Shown: positions 45,886 to 55,191, counted from the stretch's first letter. The stretch is DNA of 55,353 bases from Planctomycetota bacterium (GCA_002687715.1 NZBC01000186.1:1-55353); one strand, 5' to 3'. Made by a program: numbers and translations. Notes: generated by a model from the letters alone, not told the origin.

Positions 45886-46716
45886 ATGACCATCCGCAAG
45901 CTCATCGTCAACGCCGACGACCTCGGCCTCTCGCCCGCCGTGAACGACGGCATCCTGGCCGCGCACTCGCAAGGTGTGGTGACCGCCGCGACGTGCCTCG
46001 TCGGACTCGAGGGCTGGGACGACGCAGTGGCGAAGCTCGCTGGTCATCCGGACCTCGATCCCGGACTCCACGTCAACCTGACCTGGGGCCGCCCCGTTCA
46101 CGACGCGCCTCTCCCCCGCCTCGCGCCCGGTGGCAAGCTGCGCGGCAAACGTGGACTCGCCGTGGCGCTCTGGCTGCGACGCATCCCGGAAGCCGAAATC
46201 GCCGCCGAGGTCCGCGCGCAGCTTGCCCGGTTCTCCGATCGCCTCGGCACCCCGACCCATGTCGACGTCCACCAGCATCTGCACGTCTTCCCGCGCGTGT
46301 GGGCAGTGGTGCTCGATGCCGTCCGCGACGCTGGAGTCCCGTTCCTGCGCATCCCAGGCGAAGAGGTGGACGGCGGATTCCTCATCAAGCGAGCGGGGCG
46401 GGCCTTCCTACGCCGTCCGCGCCCGACCCCGCCCCCGCGCGCCACGGACCATTTTCGTGGGCTCGCGCTCCCGGGGCGTCTCGACGAGGGGCGGTTGATA
46501 GACGTCGTCGAACGGCTCCCGACCGGCCTCACCGAGCTGATGGTCCACCCCGGAGAGGCCAATGGCGACGTCGCGCATCCGGATCGGCTGTCCGACTCGC
46601 GTCCCCGGGAGCGCGCCGCGCTCACCTCTCAGCGCGTTCGCGACGCGCTCGCCAGAGCCGGCGTCTCATTGACCACCTTCCGCGCCGAGGCCGGCGGAGT
46701 ATCATCACCGGCGTGA
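45886..46716 (+). CDS. ChbG/HpnK-family carbohydrate deacetylase
   Basis: This 276-residue enzyme of the YdjC/ChbG/HpnK family removes N-acetyl groups from sugars or glycolipids. The metal site is intact: Asp11-Asp12 in VNADDLGLSPAVNDGI, His62 in LHVNLT, and His125/His129 in THVDVHQHLHVFP. A C-terminal TELMVHPGE segment is also present. The start is the ATG at 45886; the longer frame is antisense to the GT-C gene. Its stop overlaps the glycosyltransferase start (GTGA). HpnK members act in hopanoid-glycolipid synthesis, but no hopanoid genes are seen here, so a role in the local glycan is likelier. Confidence 0.88.
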   Translation: MTIRKLIVNADDLGLSPAVNDGILAAHSQGVVTAATCLVGLEGWDDAVAKLAGHPDLDPGLHVNLTWGRPVHDAPLPRLAPGGKLRGKRGLAVALWLRRIPEAEIAAEVRAQLARFSDRLGTPTHVDVHQHLHVFPRVWAVVLDAVRDAGVPFLRIPGEEVDGGFLIKRAGRAFLRRPRPTPPPRATDHFRGLALPGRLDEGRLIDVVERLPTGLTELMVHPGEANGDVAHPDRLSDSRPRERAALTSQRVRDALARAGVSLTTFRAEAGGVSSPA

Positions 46717-47663
46717 CCTCCGAGCCCCTTGCCGGCAAGATCTCGCTCGTCGTACCCGTCCTCGACGAAGCGCCCAACATCGCGCCACTCTGCGACGAGG
46801 TCCGGAGCGCCCTCGCCGGACGCGACTGGGAACTCGTGTTCGTCGACGACGGGAGCACCGACGGCACCTTCGAAGCGATCCGGGCCGAACACGCAATAGA
46901 CGAGGGGATCCGGGGGGTCCGCTTCCGCGCGAACGCCGGCAAGTCCGCCGCGTATGCCGCCGGGTTCAAAGCGGCCCGCGGCGACATCATCGCGACCCTG
47001 GACGGTGACCTGCAGGACGATCCGACCGATCTCGCCAAGCTGCTCGCGCGGCTCGCGGAGGGCCCGGACCTGGTCGTCGGCTGGAAGACGGCTGGCAAGA
47101 GCTCGCCCCTGACGTTCGTGCTGTCGAAAGTCGCGAACCTGCTCCTGCGGCTCGTCTCGCCGCTGCGCCTGCACGACATGAATTGCCCGATCCGGGCCAT
47201 GCGCAAGGAAGTCGCCCGGTCGCTCGATCTGCGCGCGGATCTCCATCGATACATCCCGCTCATGGCCGCCTCGCGGGGATTCTCCGTCGCGGAGGTCCCC
47301 GTGGCCAACCGCCCGCGCCAGCACGGGCGATCAAAGTACGGTGGGTCCAAGTACCTCAAGTCGGCGACCGCGTTGCTCGGGGTGGGGCTGTATCTGCGCT
47401 ACTCCGAGCGCCCCATGGCGCTGTTCGGCACGTTGGGACTCGTGAGCCTCCTCGCCGGTCTCGCCGTGTGCGGAACGGTCGTCGTCCACTTCGTCGCGTT
47501 CGACGCCAACATCGACGACGACATCCCCACCCTGATCCTCGGCGCGATGCTGGTGCTCGTCGGGATGCAGTTCATCGCGATCGGCCTGCTCGCGGAGATC
47601 GTCGTCCGCCGCATTCGGGTCGCGGCGGACCTGGGACCGTCCGAGGTGATCGAGGAGCTCTGA
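46713..47663 (+). CDS. Family 2 glycosyltransferase (polyprenyl-phosphate type)
   Basis: This 316-residue enzyme has a GT-A domain in residues 10-230 and two C-terminal membrane helices, the layout of DPM1/GtrB/ArnC proteins that attach a sugar to polyprenyl phosphate. Motifs: SLVVPVLDEAPNI, FVDDGSTDGT (Asp45, Asp46), TLDGDLQDDP (Asp97, Asp99) and RPRQHGRSKYGG, which is typical of this group. The helices are near 235-265 and 272-297. It starts with GTG 46713 in overlap with the deacetylase stop. Its product could be the donor used by the divergent GT-C enzyme. Confidence 0.9.
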   Translation: MTSEPLAGKISLVVPVLDEAPNIAPLCDEVRSALAGRDWELVFVDDGSTDGTFEAIRAEHAIDEGIRGVRFRANAGKSAAYAAGFKAARGDIIATLDGDLQDDPTDLAKLLARLAEGPDLVVGWKTAGKSSPLTFVLSKVANLLLRLVSPLRLHDMNCPIRAMRKEVARSLDLRADLHRYIPLMAASRGFSVAEVPVANRPRQHGRSKYGGSKYLKSATALLGVGLYLRYSERPMALFGTLGLVSLLAGLAVCGTVVVHFVAFDANIDDDIPTLILGAMLVLVGMQFIAIGLLAEIVVRRIRVAADLGPSEVIEEL

Positions 47664-47664
47664 G

Positions 47665-49395
47665 ATGGAGCTTCCCGCCGACCTACGCGACGTCGTGGCC
47701 GAGGTGTTGTCACAGGTCCCGCGATTGATCGCGCTGCAGGACAGGGATCCGGATTCGCCGATGCGCGGGTGCATGCACCCCGCTTACTGGCGCGACAAGA
47801 GCTCCGATGTCGCGGACATGCGACGCCAGGAAGCCGGGCTCGCGTTCGCATGGGCGTGGAAGCACCCGTTCCCCGACAACCGCTGGCAGGGCGACGCCAC
47901 GGTCCTCCACGCCGCACTGCGCGCCCTGGGATTCTGGACCCGCCAGCAGCACCCGGACGGCACGTTCGACGAGTGGTACAAGAACGAGCACGGGTACGCG
48001 ACGACGGCCTTCTCCAGCTATGCGATGTCTCTCGCGGTCGAAGCTCTCGGCGACGCGCTCGCGGATCCGCTGCGAGGAGCCGTGCTCGGAGCGCTCTCGA
48101 AGTGCGGGCGCTGGCTCGAGAGCCACGATGACTGGTTCAAGACGAACCACCAGGCAGTGGGCGTCGCCGCGCTCGGCGCCATCGGCCGCGTCACGAATGA
48201 TGAGAGTCTCCTGGCTGCGGCGCGCCGCAACGCACGCGCCATCGTCGACCGCATGCACGACGAGGGCTGGTCGCGCGAAATCTCCGGGCTCGACGTCGGC
48301 TACACGTTCCTGCTCGCCGAGTACCTCGCGATGCACGCCGTCCTCACGGGTGAACGCGACTTCCTGCCTGACATCGCCCGGGCGTACCGCTTCGCCGCGT
48401 GGTTCCTTCATCCCGACCTGACCACGGGCGCCGAGTACGGCATCTGCGGCAACCCGTATTTCTCGCGCGTGGCGGCGACCGCTCTCGCACCGCACGACGG
48501 TATCGCGGCCGCCACGGTGTCCTGGATGGGCCGCCCATCCGACGGACCCCGCGACACGTCATCGACCCTGAAGGACGACCTGCGGCTCGCCCGCTACGCC
48601 TACCAACCACTGCTCGCAGCCCTGCTGCACTCCGGGACCCTGGCCAGAGAAGACCTCGACGCGGCGGGGCCCGATGCCGAGACACTGTTCTTCGAGCGAG
48701 AGCACGGCGAACAGTGGTTTCCGGAAGCGAAGCTGCTCGCGGTCGCACGCCCGGCGTACTGCGCGTGGGTCGCGCCGTGCCATGGGGGCGTCGTACGCGT
48801 CGCGTTTCGAAACGCGGATGGGTTCCATCCCGCCTTCGTGGACCGCGGCTACGCCCTCGATCACCGCGGACGCACGTATCGGAATGCGCACTACGGTCTC
48901 GACGTCGACGCGACGTTCGAGGGCGGAGTCCTCACGACGCATGCCCCCCTGGTCCGCTGCGGGTTCGTCATGCCGCCCTACTGGGCGCGCGTCGGCCTTC
49001 GCATCGCAACGTCGCTGCCGGCCGGCCACCGCTGGTCGCGCTGGCTCATCGACCAGTGGCGGCGACGCAAGGGAACTGCGCTCAACCAATCGGCGGCCGG
49101 AGTCGCGTCGGGCAAGAGCCCGTTCACGCTGCGTCGCGAAGTCCGGTTCCTCGACGACCGGGTGCGGATCGACGACGTCGTGAGCGCACGGAACGGAATC
49201 CTGGACCGGGAGTCCATCCATCTCGTCGTGCGAACGCCGTTGCGTCTCGTTGGCGGGATGCCCGATCCGGATGGACGCCTGAAAGCACAGGAGACCGTGT
49301 CCACGGCATCCCCCGAAGCGCTGCACGCGAGCCGAGAGATTGCGCTCGTATCTGGTTCGGTGGTGTCCCTGGGAACGGCCCCGGAGCGAACATAA
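47665..49395 (+). CDS. Alpha/alpha-toroid protein, glycan-processing candidate
   Basis: This 576-residue protein was not matched to a named family. The first 330 residues are helical with repeats such as WQGDATVLHAALRALGFWTRQQHPDG, YATTAFSSYAMSLAVEALG and TNHQAVGVAALGAIGRVT, which fit an alpha/alpha toroid like those of polysaccharide lyases and unsaturated glucuronyl hydrolases. The last 230 are beta-rich (VRVAFRNADGFHPAFVDRG, then FTLRREVRFLDDRVRIDDVV), as in heparinase II/III-like enzymes. A short Cys/His-rich N-terminus is also seen. No signal peptide is present. It starts one base after the GT2 stop, so it belongs to the deacetylase-GT2 operon and probably acts on the same glycan. Confidence 0.65.
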   Translation: MELPADLRDVVAEVLSQVPRLIALQDRDPDSPMRGCMHPAYWRDKSSDVADMRRQEAGLAFAWAWKHPFPDNRWQGDATVLHAALRALGFWTRQQHPDGTFDEWYKNEHGYATTAFSSYAMSLAVEALGDALADPLRGAVLGALSKCGRWLESHDDWFKTNHQAVGVAALGAIGRVTNDESLLAAARRNARAIVDRMHDEGWSREISGLDVGYTFLLAEYLAMHAVLTGERDFLPDIARAYRFAAWFLHPDLTTGAEYGICGNPYFSRVAATALAPHDGIAAATVSWMGRPSDGPRDTSSTLKDDLRLARYAYQPLLAALLHSGTLAREDLDAAGPDAETLFFEREHGEQWFPEAKLLAVARPAYCAWVAPCHGGVVRVAFRNADGFHPAFVDRGYALDHRGRTYRNAHYGLDVDATFEGGVLTTHAPLVRCGFVMPPYWARVGLRIATSLPAGHRWSRWLIDQWRRRKGTALNQSAAGVASGKSPFTLRREVRFLDDRVRIDDVVSARNGILDRESIHLVVRTPLRLVGGMPDPDGRLKAQETVSTASPEALHASREIALVSGSVVSLGTAPERT

Positions 49396-49518
49396 CCGTA
49401 GGACCCTGTCTCTTTTCGTCATGAGAATCGGTGGTTTGTGCTGGTTTGTCACGAGCCACCGCCTGACGATGATGGGTCCCGCCGCGATCGAGCCAACCCC
49501 CACGAATGAAGGTAGCGG

Positions 49519-50697
49519 ATGACTGCCATGGAGCTTGGAATCGCCTCGAAGGCGCGCCTCGTGGCGCTCCTCCTGCTGCTATTCGGATTGAGTCTGCCGG
49601 CCGCCGCACAGGGCGAAGAGCATGTCCCAGTCGATGAGGACACCGCAGAGGAGGCGGACGGCGAAACCGGTCCTTGCCCGGAACCCGACCTCAACTGTCA
49701 CCTGGCGATCTTCCCGAGGCAGACCACCGTCGGCATCGTTCCCAGCGACGTCTCGTTTCCGAATGGCACGGCACGCCAGCGCCACCTCGCGAAGACCTTC
49801 TTCCGACTCGGGGTGCTCGAGACCAGCGGTCAGATCAACGGTTGGTTCCAGAATCACACTCTCTTCGCCGTCGAGTTCGATTGGTTCCTGGAAGACGACG
49901 TCGATCCGCCGGTCTCGGTGACCCTCGGCATCCGCGTCGTGTTCGAGACGGCGAGCGGTGAAGCGGTCTGCCACATGTACTGCTACGACCTCAACGGGTT
50001 CATGACCCGCCAGGCGATGCTCGAGTTGGCCATCGGTCACCCGATGTACGCGCAACGCGTGTGGACCGGCGCGACCGTTCGCGGCTACGGCAACGGCGAC
50101 AAGAGCGAGATCAAGGAAGACGACAATATCGTGCGCGGCTCGTTTGCGGCCGACAAGATCGAGCTCAACGGCGCCGGAAGCAACTTGATCGATGGCGTCG
50201 AGTACGTGGAGGAAGTCGATCTCGCGTCCGGGAACTCAGTGGAGTCGGTCACCAACGTCTCGTCCGTCGAGACGGTCAGCATCCCGATGACCATGGGCTA
50301 CGCGCGCTGGTACGCGCAGAACTTCGGGACCTACTACTCCGGCGGTGTGACGTTCGAATCGAACGGCAGCATCCCGGGCGGTTTCATCTACGCCGAGGGC
50401 GACATCGAGATCAAGACCAGCGGGCAGACCACGACGAGTACGTTCTGCGCCGGCGGGGCAATCAAGCTCGAGGGGTCCGGGGGCAACGACTTCACCTGCG
50501 CGTACGCCGATCTGATGTTCGTTGCCTACGACGGCGACATCGAGGTGAAGAGCGGCTCAAACCGCCTCGAGGGCGAGATCCTCGGTGCCAAGGACGTGAA
50601 GATCACGGGCAACGACTGCACCTTCCACGGGCTTACCCAAGCCAAGAAGATCATCGTCGACGCGCACGAGTGTCTTCTGTCGGACGGGACTCACTGA
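49519..50697 (+). CDS. Secreted beta-rich protein of unknown function
   Basis: This 392-residue exported protein has a signal peptide ending AAA|QGEE, then an acidic stretch (VDEDTAEEADGE) and a globular part with four cysteines. The C-terminal 230 residues have a regular short-strand rhythm (GATVRGYGNGDKSEIKEDDN, then GSFAADKIELNGAGSNLIDG, then GGFIYAEGDIEIKTSG, then CAGGAIKLEGSGGNDFTCAY, then ILGAKDVKITGN). This is the pattern of a right-handed parallel beta-helix or polymer-forming cytoskeletal bactofilin-like repeat. It may be an adhesin, polysaccharide-binding or structural surface protein. The upstream 123-bp gap has an 8-bp stem (49429-49436 with 49454-49461), one pair being G-T. Confidence 0.65.
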   Translation: MTAMELGIASKARLVALLLLLFGLSLPAAAQGEEHVPVDEDTAEEADGETGPCPEPDLNCHLAIFPRQTTVGIVPSDVSFPNGTARQRHLAKTFFRLGVLETSGQINGWFQNHTLFAVEFDWFLEDDVDPPVSVTLGIRVVFETASGEAVCHMYCYDLNGFMTRQAMLELAIGHPMYAQRVWTGATVRGYGNGDKSEIKEDDNIVRGSFAADKIELNGAGSNLIDGVEYVEEVDLASGNSVESVTNVSSVETVSIPMTMGYARWYAQNFGTYYSGGVTFESNGSIPGGFIYAEGDIEIKTSGQTTTSTFCAGGAIKLEGSGGNDFTCAYADLMFVAYDGDIEVKSGSNRLEGEILGAKDVKITGNDCTFHGLTQAKKIIVDAHECLLSDGTH

Positions 50698-50745
50698 TCC
50701 TCGCCGGGGCCGCTTGACTCCAACCGGGCGGTTAGGATTGGCGTC

Positions 50746-51813
50746 ATGGCCTCGACGCGCATCCTCCTCGCTCTGCTCATCCCCGCCTTCGTCGCCGCCC
50801 AGGATCTCGAGGAGCAGGTCGACGCGGTCGTCCAGAAGAACCTCAAGGCGCTTCGCATCCCCGGGCTCGCCATCGGCGTCGCCCGCGGTGGCAAGGTCCT
50901 CCTCGCGAAGGGCTACGGGCGCGCGGACCTCGAAAACAACGTGGTCGTCGAGGCCGACACGGTGTTCCGCGCCGGATCGATCACGAAGCAATTCACCGCA
51001 GCGCTGATCATGAAGCTCACGGAGGCGGGCAAGCTCTCACTCGACGACGAGCTGCACAAGCACCTCCCCGACTTCCCGAAGAAGAAGCACCGAATCACGC
51101 TGCGGCAGCTGCTGAGCCACACTGCGGGGGTCCGCTCCTACACCTCGCTCAAGGAGAAGTGGCGCAAACGGTCCCGCCTCGACCTCGACCACGAGGACCT
51201 CCTCGCCGTCTTCAAGGACGAGCCCCTCGACTTCCCACCGGGGACCCAGTGGGTCTACTCCAACTCGGGCTACTACCTCCTGGGCATGGTCATCGAGAAG
51301 GTCACGGGTCTGACCTATCAAAAGCACCTGGAGCGGACGTTGCTCCGACCCCTCGGCATGGGCCGGACCTACTACGACGACACCCGCCGCATCATCAAGA
51401 AGCGCGCCCACGGCTACGACGTCCGCGGCCGCTCCACCCGCAACGCCGACTTCATCTCCATGAAGCAGCCCTTCGCAGCGGGCGGGCTCGCGACGACCGT
51501 CGGCGACCTGATCGTCTGGGTGCAGGCCGTAGCCGCCGGCAAGGTCGTGTCCGAGGATTCCCTCGCCACGATGACCACGCGGACGCTCCTCAAGAGCGGT
51601 AGGAGCGTCGATTACGGTTTCGGCCTCGCCCTGGGCAACCTGGCCGGCAAGCGCATCATCGCCCATGGCGGCAGCATCAACGGCTTCTCCTGCAACCTCT
51701 CCTGGCTGCCCGACCACGACGACACCGTCATCGCCGTTCTCTCGAACTCGGTCTCCTCAGGGCCCCGGATGCTCGCGACGCAGATCGGCGACATCGTTCG
51801 AGCGACGAAATAG
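50746..51813 (+). CDS. Secreted serine beta-lactamase/esterase-like protein
   Basis: This 355-residue exported serine hydrolase is of the class C beta-lactamase / D-Ala-D-Ala peptidase superfamily. It has a signal peptide ending VAA|QD. The catalytic motif SITK (Ser78, Lys81) is in FRAGSITKQFTAAL, the second motif is YSN (Tyr171) in VYSNSGYYLLG, and the third is HGG in IAHGGSINGF. Length fits single-domain penicillin-binding-like esterases. Substrates range from peptidoglycan peptides to esters, and resistance to beta-lactams should not be assumed. It is preceded by a 48-bp spacer from the previous gene. Confidence 0.88.
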   Translation: MASTRILLALLIPAFVAAQDLEEQVDAVVQKNLKALRIPGLAIGVARGGKVLLAKGYGRADLENNVVVEADTVFRAGSITKQFTAALIMKLTEAGKLSLDDELHKHLPDFPKKKHRITLRQLLSHTAGVRSYTSLKEKWRKRSRLDLDHEDLLAVFKDEPLDFPPGTQWVYSNSGYYLLGMVIEKVTGLTYQKHLERTLLRPLGMGRTYYDDTRRIIKKRAHGYDVRGRSTRNADFISMKQPFAAGGLATTVGDLIVWVQAVAAGKVVSEDSLATMTTRTLLKSGRSVDYGFGLALGNLAGKRIIAHGGSINGFSCNLSWLPDHDDTVIAVLSNSVSSGPRMLATQIGDIVRATK

Positions 51814-51983
51814 TTTTCTGGGAGATTGTGGATCCGGTTCTGAGTCGGGAACGGATTGCAGGCACTGGAGAGCGCGATTGATGGTGGGTTTCTCGTATCG
51901 ATTCCACCACCCGATCGTCTCTTCAACCCGTTCCTTGTCACCCGCTCGATTCTAAGACTCAACTCTCACTGCAGGAGTCCACT

Positions 51984-52616
51984 ATGTCACGTCTCATCCT
52001 CTCCGCTGTCTGCGCTCTCGTTGTTCTTTCCAGTGGCGCCGCCTCGGCGCAGCAGGCCCACGTCGGGGTCGAATATCAGTTCCCCGCCGGGGGTGGAGTG
52101 ACGGCTATCATCACGGTCACCGGTCCGCCGAACTGCCCCTTCGATCTGTTCATGGGACAGCTGGCACCCGCCGTCCCGGTCCCGTGGGTCTTGCAGTTCA
52201 TGAGCGGGATGTTGGACGCTAACGGCAGGTGGCAGATCGCGATCCCGCTTCTGGGGAGCTTCAACCTGCCGGAGTTGCATCTGGCGGCTTTGGTGAACTG
52301 GGCCGGGGTTCCAATCCCCTCGCCCATCATCCAAACGGCAGTGGTCGTGAATCCTCCGGTCTTCGTGCCGGCCGGTGCCTGCGTGCGCCGCGGGAGCATG
52401 ACGTATGACAAGAACAGCGGCACGCTCACGGTGAAGGGCAAGGCCTGCCCGGGCGACACGGTGACCATCGTGTTCAACTGGGGCAACCCGATCACTGTCC
52501 CGGTCGCGGCGGACGGGACCTTCTTCCTCGAGACCCACGTCACCCTGAACGGGTTCACGGCCATCCGCACCACGGTGAACGGGGCCGGCTTCCTCGGGCC
52601 GATCATCCACCGGTAG
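51984..52616 (+). CDS. Small secreted protein of unknown function
   Basis: This 210-residue protein has a signal peptide (MSRLILSAVCALVVLSSGAASA|QQ) and a beta-rich mature part of two similar halves. The first (VGVEYQFPAGGGVTAIITVTGPPNC) and second (GTLTVKGKACPGDTVTIVF, then NWGNPITVPVAADGTFFLE) both read like Ig-like or C2-like modules with a cysteine each at the turn. The ATG at 51984 has a good GCAGGAG site. Function cannot be assigned. The 170-bp upstream gap and the strong hairpin downstream suggest a one-gene transcript. Confidence 0.7.
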   Translation: MSRLILSAVCALVVLSSGAASAQQAHVGVEYQFPAGGGVTAIITVTGPPNCPFDLFMGQLAPAVPVPWVLQFMSGMLDANGRWQIAIPLLGSFNLPELHLAALVNWAGVPIPSPIIQTAVVVNPPVFVPAGACVRRGSMTYDKNSGTLTVKGKACPGDTVTIVFNWGNPITVPVAADGTFFLETHVTLNGFTAIRTTVNGAGFLGPIIHR

Positions 52617-52655
52617 GGAGCGAAGAGGGGCTGCTGGACCAGGAGTTCGGCATGC

Positions 52656-52696
52656 CCTCGGGTGGGGAGGCTCGTCATGAGCGTCCCCACCCGGGG
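52656..52696. terminator. Long hairpin between the secreted protein gene and htpG
   Basis: CCTCGGGTGGGGA (52656-52668) pairs with TCCCCACCCGGGG (52684-52696) over 13 positions, one of them T-G, and inside it GCTC pairs with GAGC around a 5-nt loop. It is the strongest hairpin found in the window. It begins 39 bp after the upstream stop and 100 bp before the htpG start. No T-run follows. It is probably a terminator, but a role in the htpG leader is possible. Confidence 0.55.
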
Positions 52697-52795
52697 CTCG
52701 GATTGGCGGCCCGACGGGGCGCCCGGATGACAGATCCCGGTTGATGCGGCGCTGGAGCGCGTCAACATGGGGGGAATCCGGAGATCATTGCAGCC

Positions 52796-54739
52796 ATGAC
52801 CGAGCCGAACCAAGAAACCGACACGACCACCTCTGAACACCCGTTCCAGGCCGAGGTAAACCAGGTCCTGGACATCGTCATCAACTCGCTCTACAGCCAT
52901 CGGGAGGTGTTCCTCCGGGAGCTGATCTCGAATTCGGCCGACGCGCTGGACAAGATCCGCTTCCAGGCCGTGACCGACGAGTCCCTTCTCGGCAGCGAGA
53001 AGGACCTCGAAATCCAGCTCGTCCCCGATAAATCCGCCGGGACGCTGACCATCATCGACACCGGCATCGGGATGACCCGGGACGAGGTCATCCAGAATCT
53101 CGGGACGATCGCACACTCCGGTTCGAAGGGATTCCTCGCCGCGTTGAAGGAGAAGGAGCAGGGCGGCGAGAGCGTCGACCTCATCGGTCAGTTCGGCGTC
53201 GGGTTCTACGCGTCGTTCCTCGTCGCGGACAAGGTCCTTGTCCGGACGCTCGCCGCCGGTGACGATCAGACGGCGTGGCGATGGGAATCGGAGGCGAAGG
53301 GCACGTTCCACGTCGAGCCCGCGCCCGAATGGACCACCCGCGGGACCGAGGTGAAGCTCTTCCTCAAGGACGACCAGAAGGATGTGCTGGAGGAGTACCA
53401 GATCCGCCAGCTCGTCCAGCGCTACTCCGACTTCGTCAGCTGGCCCATCCTGCTCGAGGTCGAGCGTGAGGAAGGCGAGGACGACGACAAGAAGACGGTC
53501 AAGAAAGACGAGCGCATCAACAACGCCAGCGCGCTGTGGCGGCGCCCGCGCAGGGAGATCACGGACGAGGAGTACGAGGAGTTCTACAAGCACGTTTCTC
53601 GCGACCGGGAGCCGCCCCTCGACACGATCCACTTCACGATCGAGGGCACGACGTCGTACACGGGACTGATTTACCTCCCGAAGAAGGCGCCCTTCGACCT
53701 CTTCGACCAAGACAAGAAGCGCGGGGTGCGTCTCTACGTCAAACGCGTGATGATCATGGAGGACTGCGAGGACCTCGTCCCCGAGTACCTCCGGTTCCTC
53801 CGCGGCGTGATCGACTCGGATGACCTGCCTCTCAACGTCTCGCGCGAATTGCTCCAAGAGGACCGGATCGTTCGCTCCATCAAGAAGACCATCGTCACCA
53901 AGACGCTCGGTGCGCTCGAGTTCATGGCGAAGGAGAGGGCGGACGACTACGCCGCGTTCTGGGACGGGTTCGGCGTGGTCCTCAAGGAAGGCCTCCACTT
54001 CGACTTCGAGAACAAGGAGACGCTTGCGAAGCTCGTCCGCTACCGGAGCTCCAAGTCCGACTTCACGTCGCTCACCGACTACGTCGACCGGATGTCGGAG
54101 GACCAGGACACGATCTACTACGCCATCGGCCAGAACCGCCAGACGGTCGAGGGCAGCCCGCACATCGAGGCCTTGAAGAAGAAGGACATCGAGGTCCTCT
54201 ACATGACGGACCCGATCGACGAGTGGGCCGTGCAGGGCCTCGACGAGTTCGACGGCAAGAAGCTCGCATCCGCGATGAAGTCCGACCTCGACCTCGACAA
54301 GGACCGCACCGACGAGCAGAAGGCCGAAGACGACGCGAACCAGGAGCGTCTCGAGGACCTCTCCGAACGCGCGCAGAAGGTCCTGGAGGACCGCGTGTCG
54401 GAGGTGCGGGTGTCGAGGCGCCTCGACGAGTCACCCTGCTGCCTCGTCGTTCCGGACGGCGGGGTCCACGCCCACATCGAGCGCATGCTCCGCGCCCAGG
54501 GCCAGGATCTCCCCGCCCAGAAGCGGATTCTCGAGCTCAACCCCACGCACCCCGTCATCGAACGCCTCCACCTCCTCAATGCGAACCCGTCCGAGTCCGA
54601 CAAGGTCGAGAACTGGTTCGAGCTCCTCTACGACCAGGCGCTGCTCGCCGAAGGCAGCCCGATCGCGGACCCGCCTCGCTTCGCGAAGCGGATGTCCGAT
54701 CTGATGACCCAAGCGTTGGAGTCGGAAGAGGAAGCCTGA
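52796..54739 (+). CDS. htpG: Hsp90-family chaperone HtpG
   Basis: This 647-residue chaperone is complete. The GHKL ATPase domain includes REVFLRELISNSADALDKIRF, TIIDTGIGMTRDEVIQNLGTIAHSGSK and LIGQFGVGFYASFLVADKV. The middle domain has LYVKRVMIMEDCEDLVPEYLRFLRGVIDSDDLPLNVSRE with the catalytic-loop Arg-Glu, and the C-terminal dimerisation domain ends near the stop. E. coli HtpG is 624 residues. It folds client proteins under heat stress in the cytosol. The acidic stretch ERLEDLSERAQK near 520 is the usual linker. The ATG at 52796 fits the family. No heat-shock CIRCE element was seen upstream. Confidence 0.96.
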   Translation: MTEPNQETDTTTSEHPFQAEVNQVLDIVINSLYSHREVFLRELISNSADALDKIRFQAVTDESLLGSEKDLEIQLVPDKSAGTLTIIDTGIGMTRDEVIQNLGTIAHSGSKGFLAALKEKEQGGESVDLIGQFGVGFYASFLVADKVLVRTLAAGDDQTAWRWESEAKGTFHVEPAPEWTTRGTEVKLFLKDDQKDVLEEYQIRQLVQRYSDFVSWPILLEVEREEGEDDDKKTVKKDERINNASALWRRPRREITDEEYEEFYKHVSRDREPPLDTIHFTIEGTTSYTGLIYLPKKAPFDLFDQDKKRGVRLYVKRVMIMEDCEDLVPEYLRFLRGVIDSDDLPLNVSRELLQEDRIVRSIKKTIVTKTLGALEFMAKERADDYAAFWDGFGVVLKEGLHFDFENKETLAKLVRYRSSKSDFTSLTDYVDRMSEDQDTIYYAIGQNRQTVEGSPHIEALKKKDIEVLYMTDPIDEWAVQGLDEFDGKKLASAMKSDLDLDKDRTDEQKAEDDANQERLEDLSERAQKVLEDRVSEVRVSRRLDESPCCLVVPDGGVHAHIERMLRAQGQDLPAQKRILELNPTHPVIERLHLLNANPSESDKVENWFELLYDQALLAEGSPIADPPRFAKRMSDLMTQALESEEEA

Positions 54740-54745
54740 TCGAGG

Positions 54746-55189
54746 ATGACCATCCGGCCCTATCAGCCCGGCGACGACGACATCTGGTGCGCGCTGCGCA
54801 GCGCGCTGTGGCCCGAGGGCAGTCCCGATGAACACACCACCGAGATGCGGGCCCTGCTGGCGCGTCCGGAGAGATGGGTCGTGCTGTTCTCGACCGACCG
54901 CGTCGGCGCCATCACCGGCTTCGTCGAGGCTTCGATGACCGTCGACCCGGCCCGGCTCCCGGAGGTTCCGGCGATACGGATCGAGGGCTGGTACGTGGGG
55001 TCGGAGCTCCGGCGGCAAGGGATCGGCCGCAGGCTGGTGGCCGCCGCCGCAGCCTGGGGCCAGGAGCGAGGAGCCCGGGTGCTCCTGTCGGATGCGGAGA
55101 TCGACAACGCAGTGAGCCTGGCCGCCCACGCGGCGCTCGGCTTCGAAGAGACGGGCCGGATCGTCCTGCTGCGACGATCGCTGGACTGA
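54746..55189 (+). CDS. GNAT acetyltransferase, AAC(6')-like
   Basis: This 147-residue acetyltransferase starts six bases after htpG. The acetyl-CoA motif is RRQGIGRRLVAAA, preceded by the strand IEGWYVGSELR and followed by LLSDAEIDNAVSLAAHAALGFEETGRIVLLRR, which is the pattern of aminoglycoside 6'-N-acetyltransferases of the Ib/Ie kind. The N-terminal MTIRPYQPGDDDIWCALRSALWP also fits. Chromosomal copies in environmental bacteria often have no resistance function, so the natural substrate is open. Confidence 0.8.
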   Translation: MTIRPYQPGDDDIWCALRSALWPEGSPDEHTTEMRALLARPERWVVLFSTDRVGAITGFVEASMTVDPARLPEVPAIRIEGWYVGSELRRQGIGRRLVAAAAAWGQERGARVLLSDAEIDNAVSLAAHAALGFEETGRIVLLRRSLD

Positions 55190-55191
55190 GT

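Noticed and set aside
54746..55189. Aminoglycoside resistance gene
   Set aside because: The AAC(6')-like motif alone does not show resistance; no mobile context, so only a GNAT enzyme is called.
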